DNA of 12,489 nt, from NCBI GenBank assembly GCA_049282455.1, contig JBAPUB010000278.1, positions 1 to 12,489 of the forward strand. Direction: 5' to 3'. Made by a program: the position numbers and the translations under genes. Below, in pieces: positions 6,930 through 12,489 of this stretch (its first letter is position 1; every line of letters starts with the position of its first letter). The notes beneath the pieces are model-generated. The model ran no database searches. It had not been told where the DNA came from and saw only the letters and a list, made by a program, of their open reading frames with translations. Origin of the DNA: JBAPUB01 sp049282455. GTDB taxonomy: Bacteria; Actinomycetota; Actinomycetes; JAHEKZ01.

Positions 6930-7715
6930 CTAGAGGTCGTGGACCACGATGTCGAGTCGCCCCGGCCTGCCCGCCCCCGGTTCGGCGAGGTCGACCTCTG
7001 CGCCGTGGGACGAGAGGGCCTCGGCGAGCGCCTTCGGACTGTTCGGCGCGACGCCGGTGCGGGCCAGCTGTGCCACCAGCCGCCCCTTGGTCGCCTTGTT
7101 GTGGTGGCTCACGACTGAGACCGAGCCGTCGGCACGCCGTTGCAGGACACGGGCGACCAGTGTCTGCTCGGCGAGGTCGCCGGTCGGCGTCCACATGGCC
7201 GCGTACGGGCCCGAGCGCAGGTCGAGCACCACCTTGTCCCCAGCCTCGGCCGGCATCACGCGTGCGAGCGGTTTGCGCCACCCGGTAGCGACCTTGCCCA
7301 GGCGCGGCAGCGTCACGTCTGCGCTGAGGCGGTAGGCCGGGACCCGGTCTGTGAGCCGGACCGCGCCCCACAGGGCGGAGCTGACGACAACCCACCGGTC
7401 CAGCCGTCGCCGCGCAGCAGCTGGGAGCGAGCCGTAGGCAAGAGCCTCGTAGAGCACTCCGGTGTACACCTCGACCGCCGGCGCGGCCGGGGCAGTCCGC
7501 AGGGACCGGTCACGCTCGAGCTCGGCGTCCTGTCGCGGACTCAGGCCCAGGACCCGTCGTGCCGTCGTGGCCCGTCCGTTGGCCAGCTTCTCGACGGCCG
7601 TCATGAGCGACTCACGCCTCTTGGTCAGCTCGGGGAAGGACAGTGCTCCCAGTTGGACGGGGTCGCCGGTCCCGACGACGGCCTTGCCCTCTGAGGGTGG
7701 CAGAAGGATGAGCAC
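6930..7715 (-). CDS. yaaA: YaaA/DUF328 peroxide-stress protein
   Basis: The protein has 261 residues, close to the ~258 of E. coli YaaA. Family blocks in order are LLPPSEGK (4-11), YTGVLYEAL (84-92), SSALWG (112-117) with VPAYRLS after it, LDLRSGPYAAMW (164-175) and SHHNKATKGRLVA (203-215). E. coli YaaA limits intracellular free iron under peroxide stress and binds DNA; whether actinobacterial members do the same is not shown here. The GTG at 7715 begins exactly at the conserved MLILLPPSEG. The frame stays open upstream, but that stretch is the antisense of rnpB and is not protein-like. The gene converges with the RNase HI fusion, with 10 bases between stops. Its start is 20 bases from the 5' end of rnpB. 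The mRNA may be leaderless or use AGGG about 9 bases upstream. Confidence 0.92.
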   Translation of the reverse strand: MLILLPPSEGKAVVGTGDPVQLGALSFPELTKRRESLMTAVEKLANGRATTARRVLGLSPRQDAELERDRSLRTAPAAPAVEVYTGVLYEALAYGSLPAAARRRLDRWVVVSSALWGAVRLTDRVPAYRLSADVTLPRLGKVATGWRKPLARVMPAEAGDKVVLDLRSGPYAAMWTPTGDLAEQTLVARVLQRRADGSVSVVSHHNKATKGRLVAQLARTGVAPNSPKALAEALSSHGAEVDLAEPGAGRPGRLDIVVHDL

Positions 7716-7722
7716 GAACGCG

Positions 7723-7729
7723 TACCCTA
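7723..7729. promoter_or_regulatory. Shared, symmetric -10 element for rnpB (+) and yaaA (-)
   Basis: TACCCTA gives TACCCT on the plus strand (7723-7728), with the inferred rnpB 5' end 7-8 bases downstream at about 7736. It gives TAGGGT on the minus strand (7729-7724), 8 bases before the yaaA GTG. Both fit the TAnnnT form of actinobacterial housekeeping -10 hexamers. I see no good -35 on either side. The assignment rests on position and pattern only. Confidence 0.45.
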
Positions 7730-7735
7730 GACCGA

Positions 7736-8155
7736 CGACGGACGAGTGTTCCGGGCGGCCGCGTCGGGCAGGGAGACCTGCCCGCCGAGGAAAGTCCGGG
7801 CTCCGAAGGGCAAGGTGGTGGGTAACGCCCACCCGGGGTGACCCGCGGGACAGTGCCACAGAGAACAAACCGCCGTCCGGTTCGCCGGGCGGTAAGGGTG
7901 AAACGGTGGTGTAAGAGACCACCAGCGCCGCAGGTGACTGCGGCGGCTCGGTAAACCCCACCTGGAGCAAGGTCAAGAAGGCGTCGGGCGCAAGCCCGGC
8001 TCCGCGCAGGCGTTCGAGGACGGCCCGTCCGAGCCTGCGGGTCGACTGCTGGACGGTGCCGGCAACGGCACCGCGAGAGGGATGGTCGCCACCCAGGCCA
8101 GTGCCGCAAGGCGGCCTGGGAACAGGACCCGGCTTACAGGGGCACTCGTCCGTCG
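7736..8155 (+). ncRNA. rnpB: RNase P RNA, bacterial class A
   Basis: This is the catalytic RNA of RNase P, which removes 5' leaders from pre-tRNAs. The ends are set by a 13-bp P1 helix: CGACGGACGAGTG at 7736-7748 pairs perfectly with CACTCGTCCGTCG at 8143-8155. Conserved blocks appear in order: GAGGAAAGTCCGGG (7787-7800), the ACAGAGAACAAAC region (7858-7870), GGTAAGGGTGAAA (7891-7903), TAAGAGACCACCAG near 7912, a GGTAAACCCCACCTGG block near 7950, GGGATGGTCGCC near 8081, and ACAGGACCCGGCTTACAG near 8122 that closes the P4 pseudoknot. The length of about 420 bases is usual for GC-rich actinobacteria. The exact termini may differ by a few bases. No clear factor-independent terminator follows, so transcription may run into the aminotransferase gene 39 bases downstream. 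Confidence 0.97.
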
Positions 8156-8194
8156 CCCCACTCCTGCACCGTCGCTTTGTGATGGGATCGGCTG

Positions 8195-9427
8195 ATGAGT
8201 GTCATGGCAGCGCACACTGCAGAGGACCCGTCGGGACTGTCCGCCGCAGACGTCGCCCGGCTGCGGGCCGAGACTCCGGGCTGTCTGGGACACCATCACC
8301 TGAACAACGCCGGATCGGCCTTGCCTGCGCAGGTCGTGGTCGACGTGATGGTCGACTTCCTGCGCCGTGAGGCACAGCTGGGGGGATACGAGGCACTCGC
8401 CGCGGCCCAGGACCAGCTCGATGCGACGTATGCCTCGCTGGGGCGGCTGGTCGGATCAGGTCCGGGCTCGATCGCGCTGACCACGAGCGCCACCGACTCC
8501 TGGCTGCGGGGTTTCCTGTCGATCCCCGTCGACCGAGGCGACCGGATCCTCGTGTCCCAGGCTGAGTACGCGAGCAACGTCCTCGCCATGCTCGCAGCCG
8601 CCAGACGCGTGGGCGCCACGGTCGAGGCGGTGCCCGACGATGCCACCGGGGTGCTGGACGTCGGGGCGCTGCGCTCGATGCTTGATGAGCGAGTCAAGGT
8701 CGTTGCCGTCACCCATGCCCCGAGCCACAACGGACTGCTCAACCCGGCCCACGAGGTCGGCCGCGTGCTGCGTGAGACGGGCAGCGACGCGTGGTACGTC
8801 CTGGATGCGTGCCAGTCGGTGGGCCAGGTGCCCATCGACGTTGCCGCGATCGGCGCGGACTTCGTCTCGGCCACGGGTCGCAAGTTCCTGCGTGGTCCGC
8901 GAGGGACCGGGTTCCTGTGGGCGTCTGGTCGCGCCCAGACCTTGGAGCCACTGGTCATCGACCTCGACTCCGCGACCTGGACCGGTGGCGACGAGTACGT
9001 CGTCACGCCGGGTGCGCACCGGTATGAGTCGTTCGAGAAGCCGTACGCCGCACTGCTCGGGCTGGGAGCGGCTGCCGACTACGCCCTCGGGCTGGGGGTC
9101 GACGTGGTTCAAGCGCGAATCACCTGGGTCGCCGATCGCATCCGTCAGACGCTGGCGCAGATCCCAGCGGTAGTCGTCCACGACCGCGGTGTCGTGCTCA
9201 CCGGGATCGTGACGTTCTCCGTCGAGGGCCGCGACGCGGCTGACATCGTGGACATGGTCAAGGCGCAAGGGGTGAACGTCAGCCATTCACCGCGTGCCTA
9301 CGCGGTACGCGACTTCGATGCTCACGGGTTGAGTGGTCTGGTTCGCGTCAGCCCACACGTCTTCACCGACGAGTCCGACATCGAGGCGCTCGACGCCGCA
9401 GTCCGGGGTGCCGTGGCCGGAGGCTGA
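8195..9427 (+). CDS. Class V aminotransferase-fold PLP enzyme (cysteine desulfurase/EgtE-like)
   Basis: The protein has 410 residues from ATG 8195; ATG 8204 is a possible alternative, and the ribosome binding site is weak. Fold-type I, class V features are HLNNAGSALP (35-44), LGGYEA (62-67), TTSATDSW (96-103), the conserved VTHAPSHNGLLNP (172-184), Asp204 with Gln207 in LDACQSVG (PLP contacts), and the Schiff-base Lys230 in SATGRKFLRGPRGTGFLW. The small C-terminal domain ends with VSHSPRAYAVRDFDAHGLSGLVRVSPHVFTDESDIEAL. This family includes cysteine desulfurases, isopenicillin epimerase-like enzymes and the ergothioneine C-S lyase EgtE. No desulfurase active-site cysteine loop is obvious, and no egt or isc genes are nearby, so the substrate cannot be named. 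It converges with the MarR gene, 43 bases apart. Confidence 0.88.
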   Translation: MSVMAAHTAEDPSGLSAADVARLRAETPGCLGHHHLNNAGSALPAQVVVDVMVDFLRREAQLGGYEALAAAQDQLDATYASLGRLVGSGPGSIALTTSATDSWLRGFLSIPVDRGDRILVSQAEYASNVLAMLAAARRVGATVEAVPDDATGVLDVGALRSMLDERVKVVAVTHAPSHNGLLNPAHEVGRVLRETGSDAWYVLDACQSVGQVPIDVAAIGADFVSATGRKFLRGPRGTGFLWASGRAQTLEPLVIDLDSATWTGGDEYVVTPGAHRYESFEKPYAALLGLGAAADYALGLGVDVVQARITWVADRIRQTLAQIPAVVVHDRGVVLTGIVTFSVEGRDAADIVDMVKAQGVNVSHSPRAYAVRDFDAHGLSGLVRVSPHVFTDESDIEALDAAVRGAVAGG

Positions 9428-9470
9428 CCCGGGCCAGGTGATGAGCGCCGTGCCGAGCGTGGTCGGGGAG

Positions 9471-9935
9471 TCACTCGCGGATGTGCACCAGGTGGTCCGC
9501 GACTTTCTGCAGGATCGCACCGAGGTCGGCGAACTCCTCAGGGCTGAGCAGGTCGACCAGGTGTTCGCGCACGCTCGCGACGTGCCTGGGTGCCGCACCG
9601 ACCAGACGGGTCCAGCCTTCGTCGGTGAGCGTGGCGAAGAACCCCCGGCGGTCTCCGGCGCACGCCACCCGCTCGACCAGTCCCGCCTCTTCCAACCGGG
9701 TGATCTGGTGAGAGAGGCGACTCTTGCTGGACAGGGTCACCGATGCGAGGTCGGTCATCCGTAGTCGGCGGTCGGGCGCCTCGGACAGCCGTACCAAGAT
9801 CTCGTAGTCGGCCATGGTCAAGCCCTGGCTGCGCTGGAGGTCGCGGCCGAGCTGGTCGTGCAGCAGCAGGCTCACGGTCAAGAACGCGCGCCAGGACTTC
9901 TGCTCGTCAGCGCTCAGCCAGCGGGGTTCGGCCAC
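9471..9935 (-). CDS. MarR-family transcriptional regulator
   Basis: The protein has 154 residues from GTG 9935. It has the winged helix-turn-helix of the family: LTMADYEILVRLSEAPDRRLRMTDLASVTLSSKSRLSHQITRLEEAGLVERVACAGDRRGFFATLTDEG, covering about residues 39-107 with helix-turn-helix near 61-82 and the wing at DRRGFF. Flanking N- and C-terminal helices (FLTVSLLLHDQL and LSPEEFADLGAILQKVADHL) should form the dimer. Members typically repress adjacent genes and are released by small phenolic ligands or oxidation; no cysteine sits at an obvious redox position except the one before GDRRG. The start overlaps the end of the DUF4328 gene by 22 bases. No Shine-Dalgarno is seen, but TACGAT stands 6 bases before the GTG, so a leaderless mRNA of its own is possible. 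Confidence 0.9.
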   Translation of the reverse strand: MAEPRWLSADEQKSWRAFLTVSLLLHDQLGRDLQRSQGLTMADYEILVRLSEAPDRRLRMTDLASVTLSSKSRLSHQITRLEEAGLVERVACAGDRRGFFATLTDEGWTRLVGAAPRHVASVREHLVDLLSPEEFADLGAILQKVADHLVHIRE

Positions 9936-11200
9936 GCGTCGATCGTAGTGTCGTCGGGGAGCGCCCCGTCGGTTGCGGCGTCCTGCCACAAGCTGATCTG
10001 ACCGACGACTCCGGCCAGGCACAGCGCCGAGCCGAGTAGCAGAAGAGTGCTCGCCAGATCGATCACCAGCGACTGGGGGAGCACGGGGCCACCGAGCACC
10101 GACAGGAGGAGCGACACCACCAGCGCCGCCAGCCACCCGGTGATGAGCTGCGGGCTCGCCTTCTTGGACGTCGCTTCGGGTGCGTCGTCCTCGGTCGTCG
10201 GCTCACTGCCGTGCCACAGGTCCTGGAGCACCTGCCACCCGATGTAGAGACCGGCGAGCGGGATGAGCCAGCCCACCACCGACAGCGTCGGAGACCACCG
10301 CTGCGGGACCGATGAGAGCTCAGTGACCGTTTCGCGCGCGAGTCGCACCCAAAGCAGGAACAAGACGCCGGCAGCCACCCAAGCGGTCAACGTGACGAAG
10401 GCCAGGAGTGCGCCAACCGGCCAGGGGACGAACGACGACGCGAGGGTCAGGACGGGCACGGCGACGATGAGCGCCGACGCGAGGCGCCCCTTCGACGTCA
10501 GTGCGCCAGTGGCGGGAGTCTGGGCGGCAGGCCCGTCGGGCTGGTCCGTGGCCTCTGACGAAGTGACAGCGTCCCCGGAGTCGTCGATCCAGTCGACGTC
10601 GTGGACGTTGTCGGGACCTTCGCCGTCATTGGGGCTCTCGAGCAGGGGGGCGGAGGGACCGCCCGCGAGGAGGCGCCCGCCGCCGGTGACCTGCTCGAAG
10701 GGGGCGGTCAACGGGTCGAAGTCCTCCGTGGTCGTCGCGACGGAGGCCATGACCAGCGCGGGGCTCTCGAGGCTGCGCTGCTCGTCGATGGCGTCGACAG
10801 TCTCGGTGCTCGCGTCGCCGTCGCCGTTGTCGGCGTCAGACTCGGTGTCCGATTCGGTGTCAGACGGGGTGTCGAAGACCTCCGCAGCAGCGAGCTCGGC
10901 CTCGATCGGCTCGGGTTCGACGGCCGGAGCCGTCCTGCGCTCGACCATCGCAGCAAGTGCGTCGAACTGAGCGTCGGCGTGGACCTCGGGGGCCGTCTGG
11001 ACCTCCTGATCCTCCACCTCGGGCTCGGCGTCCAGCAGCGAAGCTGTGTGGTCGCTGTGGTCGCCGTGGTCGTCACCCGGGGGGTAGCCCTGCCCGGCCG
11101 GCCAGCCGCACAGGGTGCAGCGGACGGCGCCGGACAGCATGATCGCGGTACACCGGTGGCAGGCATCGGCCGTCGAGGCGGCTGGTTTCTTGGCACGCAT
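9914..11200 (-). CDS. Zinc-ribbon, acidic-linker, DUF4328 membrane protein
   Basis: The protein has 428 residues from ATG 11200. Residues 14-31 carry CHRC-CTLC (Cys14, Cys17, Cys28, Cys31), a small zinc ribbon. Residues ~35-235 are low-complexity and very acidic (many Glu, Asp, Ser, Thr, with a SDTESDTESDAD stretch near 115), so probably disordered. From ~238 on come four or five membrane segments (LIVAVPVLTLASSFVPW, GALLAFVTLTAWVAAGVLFLLW, LSVVGWLIPLAGLYIGWQVL, LITGWLAALVVSLLLSVLGG, LASTLLLLGSALCLAGVVG) in the DUF4328 pattern, including VRLARE-V-ELSS--QRWSP and SVVGWLIPLAGLYIGWQVLQDLW. The function of DUF4328 is unknown. The zinc ribbon is expected in the cytosol. The last 22 bases overlap the MarR start, suggesting co-expression. 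A short dyad (11213-11225) lies in its leader. Confidence 0.85.
   Translation of the reverse strand: MRAKKPAASTADACHRCTAIMLSGAVRCTLCGWPAGQGYPPGDDHGDHSDHTASLLDAEPEVEDQEVQTAPEVHADAQFDALAAMVERRTAPAVEPEPIEAELAAAEVFDTPSDTESDTESDADNGDGDASTETVDAIDEQRSLESPALVMASVATTTEDFDPLTAPFEQVTGGGRLLAGGPSAPLLESPNDGEGPDNVHDVDWIDDSGDAVTSSEATDQPDGPAAQTPATGALTSKGRLASALIVAVPVLTLASSFVPWPVGALLAFVTLTAWVAAGVLFLLWVRLARETVTELSSVPQRWSPTLSVVGWLIPLAGLYIGWQVLQDLWHGSEPTTEDDAPEATSKKASPQLITGWLAALVVSLLLSVLGGPVLPQSLVIDLASTLLLLGSALCLAGVVGQISLWQDAATDGALPDDTTIDAWPNPAG
9942..9947 (-). promoter_or_regulatory. Possible -10 element for a leaderless MarR mRNA
   Basis: The minus strand reads TACGAT and then 6 bases before the GTG at 9935, which would put +1 at or next to the start codon. 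It lies inside the end of the DUF4328 coding region, and the -35 region is poor. Hexamers of this form are common by chance. Confidence 0.25.
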
Positions 11201-11212
11201 GGATGGCCTATC

Positions 11213-11225
11213 GGCCGTTTCGGCC
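11213..11225. repeat. Short inverted repeat in the leader of the DUF4328 gene
   Basis: GGCCG (11213-11217) and CGGCC (11221-11225) pair around TTT, with an outer ATCGG/CCGAT pairing possible at 11210-11214 and 11226-11230. It lies about 12 bases upstream of the ATG at 11200. It could be a small hairpin or an operator. The short arms make chance quite possible in GC-rich DNA. Confidence 0.3.
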
Positions 11226-11258
11226 CCGATCCTTACCCCACGAGCCGCCCCAACCCGA

Positions 11259-11291
11259 CTTGGTCAAGCACGGTCACGCACAGTGACCAAG
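11259..11291 (-). terminator. Probable hairpin downstream of map, with alternative pairing
   Basis: CTTGGTCA (11259-11266) and TGACCAAG (11284-11291) are exact inverted repeats. An alternative inner hairpin pairs GGTCAC (11272-11277) with GTGACC (11283-11288). Both use the same 3' arm on the plus strand. The structure begins about 11 bases after the map stop on the minus strand. There is no U-run, which is common for actinobacterial terminators. Confidence 0.45.
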
Positions 11292-11301
11292 CCCCCGGGG
11301 C

Positions 11302-12150
11302 CTAGGCGACGGTCAGGATCTCGGCACCGCTGTCTGTGACCACCAGAGTGTGCTCGAACTGGGCTGAGCGCAGCCGGTCTCGGGTGACGACAGTCCATCC
11401 GTCGTCCCAGATCTCGTAGTCGATGCTGCCCAGGGTGAGCATGGGCTCGATGGTGAAGGTCATGCCGGTCTCCATGACGACGTCCAGATGGGGGTCGTCG
11501 AAGTGGGGCACCACCAGGCCTGAGTGGAACGCGGTGCCGATGCCGTGGCCGGTGAAGTCACGGACCACGCCGTAGCCGAAGCGCCGCGCGTACGCCTCGA
11601 TCACCCGGCCGACGGCGTTGAGCGGACGCCCGGGGGCAACAGCCCGAATCCCACGCAGCATCGCCTCACGGGTGCGTTCGATGAGCAGCAGCGACTCCTG
11701 GTCGACGTCGCCGACCGGGTAGGTCGCGTCGGTGTCGCCGTGGACACCGTCGAGGAAGGCTGTGATGTCGACGTTGACGATGTCACCGTCGCGCAGCTCG
11801 GTGTCGTCGGGGATGCCGTGGCAGATCACCTCGTTGATCGAGGTGCACAGCGACTTGGGGAAGCCCCGGTAGCCCAGCGTGGACGGGTAGGCACCGTGGT
11901 CCAGGAGGAACTCGTGGCCGATCCGGTCGAGCGTGTCGGTCGTGACACCCGGTGCGATGTGCCCAGCTACGGCATCCAGGGCCCGGGCAGCGAGCGCGCC
12001 GGCGCGGCGCATCCGCTCCAGGGTGTCGGAGTCCTTGACCTCGGGGCCGTCGTAGGGCGTCGGGCGAGTCTTGCCGACGTACTCGGGCCGGGGGATCGAC
12101 GCAGGCACTGACCGCAGTGGTGAGACCCGGCCGGGTAGGAGGAGCGACAT
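11302..12150 (-). CDS. map: Type I methionine aminopeptidase with N-terminal extension (MapB-like)
   Basis: The protein has 282 residues, close to the 285 of M. tuberculosis MapB. It removes the initiator Met from nascent proteins. The ~40-residue N-terminal extension has the actinobacterial RPEYVGK block (21-27) within proline-rich sequence. The pita-bread catalytic domain shows GYRGFPKSLCTSINEVICHGIP (93-114, substrate His111). Metal ligands are Asp128 (DIVNVDIT), Asp139 (GVHGDTDA), His202 (GHGIG), Glu235 (TIEPM) and Glu266 (QFEHT), so all five are present. ATG 12150 is chosen because its N-terminus matches the family. The frame is open upstream, but that part is the antisense of the 12-base repeats. 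No Shine-Dalgarno is seen, while TAGACT is placed for a leaderless mRNA. It is divergent from the small repeat-bearing gene, with 38 bases between the starts. Confidence 0.96.
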   Translation of the reverse strand: MSLLLPGRVSPLRSVPASIPRPEYVGKTRPTPYDGPEVKDSDTLERMRRAGALAARALDAVAGHIAPGVTTDTLDRIGHEFLLDHGAYPSTLGYRGFPKSLCTSINEVICHGIPDDTELRDGDIVNVDITAFLDGVHGDTDATYPVGDVDQESLLLIERTREAMLRGIRAVAPGRPLNAVGRVIEAYARRFGYGVVRDFTGHGIGTAFHSGLVVPHFDDPHLDVVMETGMTFTIEPMLTLGSIDYEIWDDGWTVVTRDRLRSAQFEHTLVVTDSGAEILTVA

Positions 12151-12158
12151 GATGGGGA

Positions 12159-12164
12159 AGTCTA
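12159..12164 (-). promoter_or_regulatory. Probable -10 element of map, leaderless transcript
   Basis: The minus strand reads TAGACT, a good actinobacterial -10, 8 bases before the map ATG at 12150. The bases between (TCCCCATC on the minus strand) hold no ribosome binding site, so the mRNA probably begins at or 1-2 bases before the ATG. A weak -35-like TGGGCA lies 18 bases upstream. Confidence 0.5.
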
Positions 12165-12188
12165 GAGCCGGCGCGTCGGAGGTGCCCA

Positions 12189-12260
12189 GTGAGTGGTCCA
12201 GTGAGCGGTCCAGTGAGTGATCCAACGAGTGATCCAGCCAGTGATCCAACGAGTGACCCA
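12189..12260 (+). repeat. Six imperfect 12-base tandem repeats inside the small gene
   Basis: In codon phase the units are GTGAGTGGTCCA, GTGAGCGGTCCA, GTGAGTGATCCA, ACGAGTGATCCA, GCCAGTGATCCA and ACGAGTGACCCA. Each encodes x-Ser-(Gly/Asp)-Pro. The unit is four codons, so copy-number change would keep the frame. The array starts at the start codon and lies just upstream of the divergent map promoter. Confidence 0.9.
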
Positions 12261-12440
12261 GCGATGGGCGCCGGACCGTACTGGTGGTGCCTGGACCACA
12301 GTCGGGTCGAGGGTCACGACGGGTGCGCGAACACCGTCCGACTCGGGCCCTACGTGACGCGTCTGGACGCCGAGCACGCCCTGCAGACGGCTCGCGAGCG
12401 CACCGAGCAGTGGGACAACGATCCCAACTGGAACAGCTGA
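12189..12440 (+). CDS. Small protein with repeat-encoded N-terminus and Cys/His motif
   Basis: The protein has 83 residues from GTG 12189, which has GGAGG (12178-12182) 6 bases upstream. Residues 2-25 are SGPV/SDPT/SDPA tetrapeptides written by a 12-base tandem repeat. The rest, PYWWCLDHSRVEGHDGCANTVRLGPY (30-55) and a charged helix AEHALQTARERTEQWDND, looks like a small conserved actinobacterial protein often placed near map. I recognise the style but not a named family. Cys34, His37, His43 and Cys46 (C-x2-H-x5-H-x2-C) could bind zinc. Other in-phase starts are GTG 12201, GTG 12213 and ATG 12264; the last would give a repeat-free protein of 58 residues but lacks a good ribosome binding site. 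The length and acidic, highly soluble nature fit a cytosolic protein. Function is unknown. Confidence 0.75.
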   Translation: MSGPVSGPVSDPTSDPASDPTSDPAMGAGPYWWCLDHSRVEGHDGCANTVRLGPYVTRLDAEHALQTARERTEQWDNDPNWNS

Positions 12441-12469
12441 GCGCGACCCTGGGGAGACAGACAGGAGCG

Positions 12470-12489
12470 GCCACCCTTCACGGGGTGGC
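12470..12489 (+). terminator. Hairpin after the small gene, truncated by the window edge
   Basis: GCCACCC (12470-12476) and GGGTGGC (12483-12489) pair perfectly around TTCACG. It begins 29 bases after the stop codon of the small gene. Whether a T-run follows cannot be seen because the window ends here. Confidence 0.55.

Noticed and set aside
6905..6940. CTAGC...GCTAG inverted repeat between the convergent RNase HI and yaaA stops, considered as a bidirectional terminator
   Set aside because: Arms are only five bases with a long, poorly pairing interior and no T-run.
7716..7976. Upstream extension of yaaA by 87 codons
   Set aside because: The extension is antisense to rnpB. The conserved N-terminus of the family begins exactly at GTG 7715.
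7612..8299. Open frames on both strands across 7612-8299
   Set aside because: They translate the RNase P RNA, whose P1 helix and conserved blocks are clear.
12151..12474. N-terminal extension of map by 108 residues with DHSLDH-like repeats, and a minus-strand frame with THW/TRW repeats
   Set aside because: Both are antisense readings of the 12-base repeat array. map homology and length support ATG 12150.
1..12489. CRISPR array, insertion sequence, toxin-antitoxin pair or restriction system
   Set aside because: No spaced direct repeats, transposase, paired small genes or restriction/methylase motifs were seen. The only tandem repeat is the coding array at 12189-12260.

Overview
The window reads as chromosomal DNA of a high-GC actinobacterium. 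The evidence is strong G/C at third codon positions, frequent GTG starts, a class A RNase P RNA of the actinobacterial sort, and the block Nif3 / zinc-ribbon protein / RNase HI-phosphatase fusion, which matches the order Rv2230c-Rv2229c-Rv2228c known from Mycobacterium tuberculosis. Gene content and protein style suggest Nocardioidaceae or a near relative. That placement is inference, not proven by the sequence.

Region 1-523 is the disturbed part. It has a short open C-terminal tail at the left edge, then the 3' part of a tRNA-Val(CAC) from the anticodon loop to CCA with no 5' half. This is what a tRNA-targeted integrative element leaves at its far end, so an element probably lies to the left of the window. 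After it comes the last 72 codons of a degraded class III adenylate cyclase. That remnant abuts an intact paralogue (524-1870), a fusion of an alpha/beta-hydrolase-like domain with a cyclase domain. The paralogue has lost the serine of the hydrolase nucleophile elbow and has valine where cyclases normally carry Asn or His.

Region 1871-3848 carries a small ABM-like protein on the minus strand, with two stacked inverted repeats just upstream of its ribosome binding site, and a divergent multi-pass mannosyltransferase of the MptA/MptB type.

Region 3849-6919 is a tight plus-strand operon of three genes. Nif3 is followed by the coiled-coil zinc-ribbon protein, which appears to start at CTG in a CTGA overlap with the Nif3 stop. 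The RNase HI/histidine-phosphatase fusion follows 9 bases later.

Region 6930-9427 holds yaaA (minus) and rnpB (plus), separated by only 20 bases. The gap contains TACCCTA, which reads as a -10 hexamer on both strands. A class V PLP-dependent aminotransferase-like gene follows rnpB.

Region 9471-12150 is minus-strand. Transcription runs from map (type I methionine aminopeptidase with an actinobacterial N-terminal extension, probably leaderless) and then, after a hairpin region, to a zinc-ribbon/DUF4328 membrane protein whose end overlaps a MarR-family regulator. Divergent from map is an 83-residue protein. Its N-terminus is written by six 12-base repeats, and its C-terminal part has a Cys/His pattern that could bind metal. 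A hairpin, probably its terminator, is cut by the right edge.

Most of the window is conserved actinobacterial core. I see no complete defence, biosynthetic or mobile system. The points most worth a second look are the tRNA-derived junction with the tandem cyclase remnant, the hydrolase-dead-looking cyclase fusion, the shared rnpB/yaaA promoter, the CTG start and the repeat-encoded small protein.
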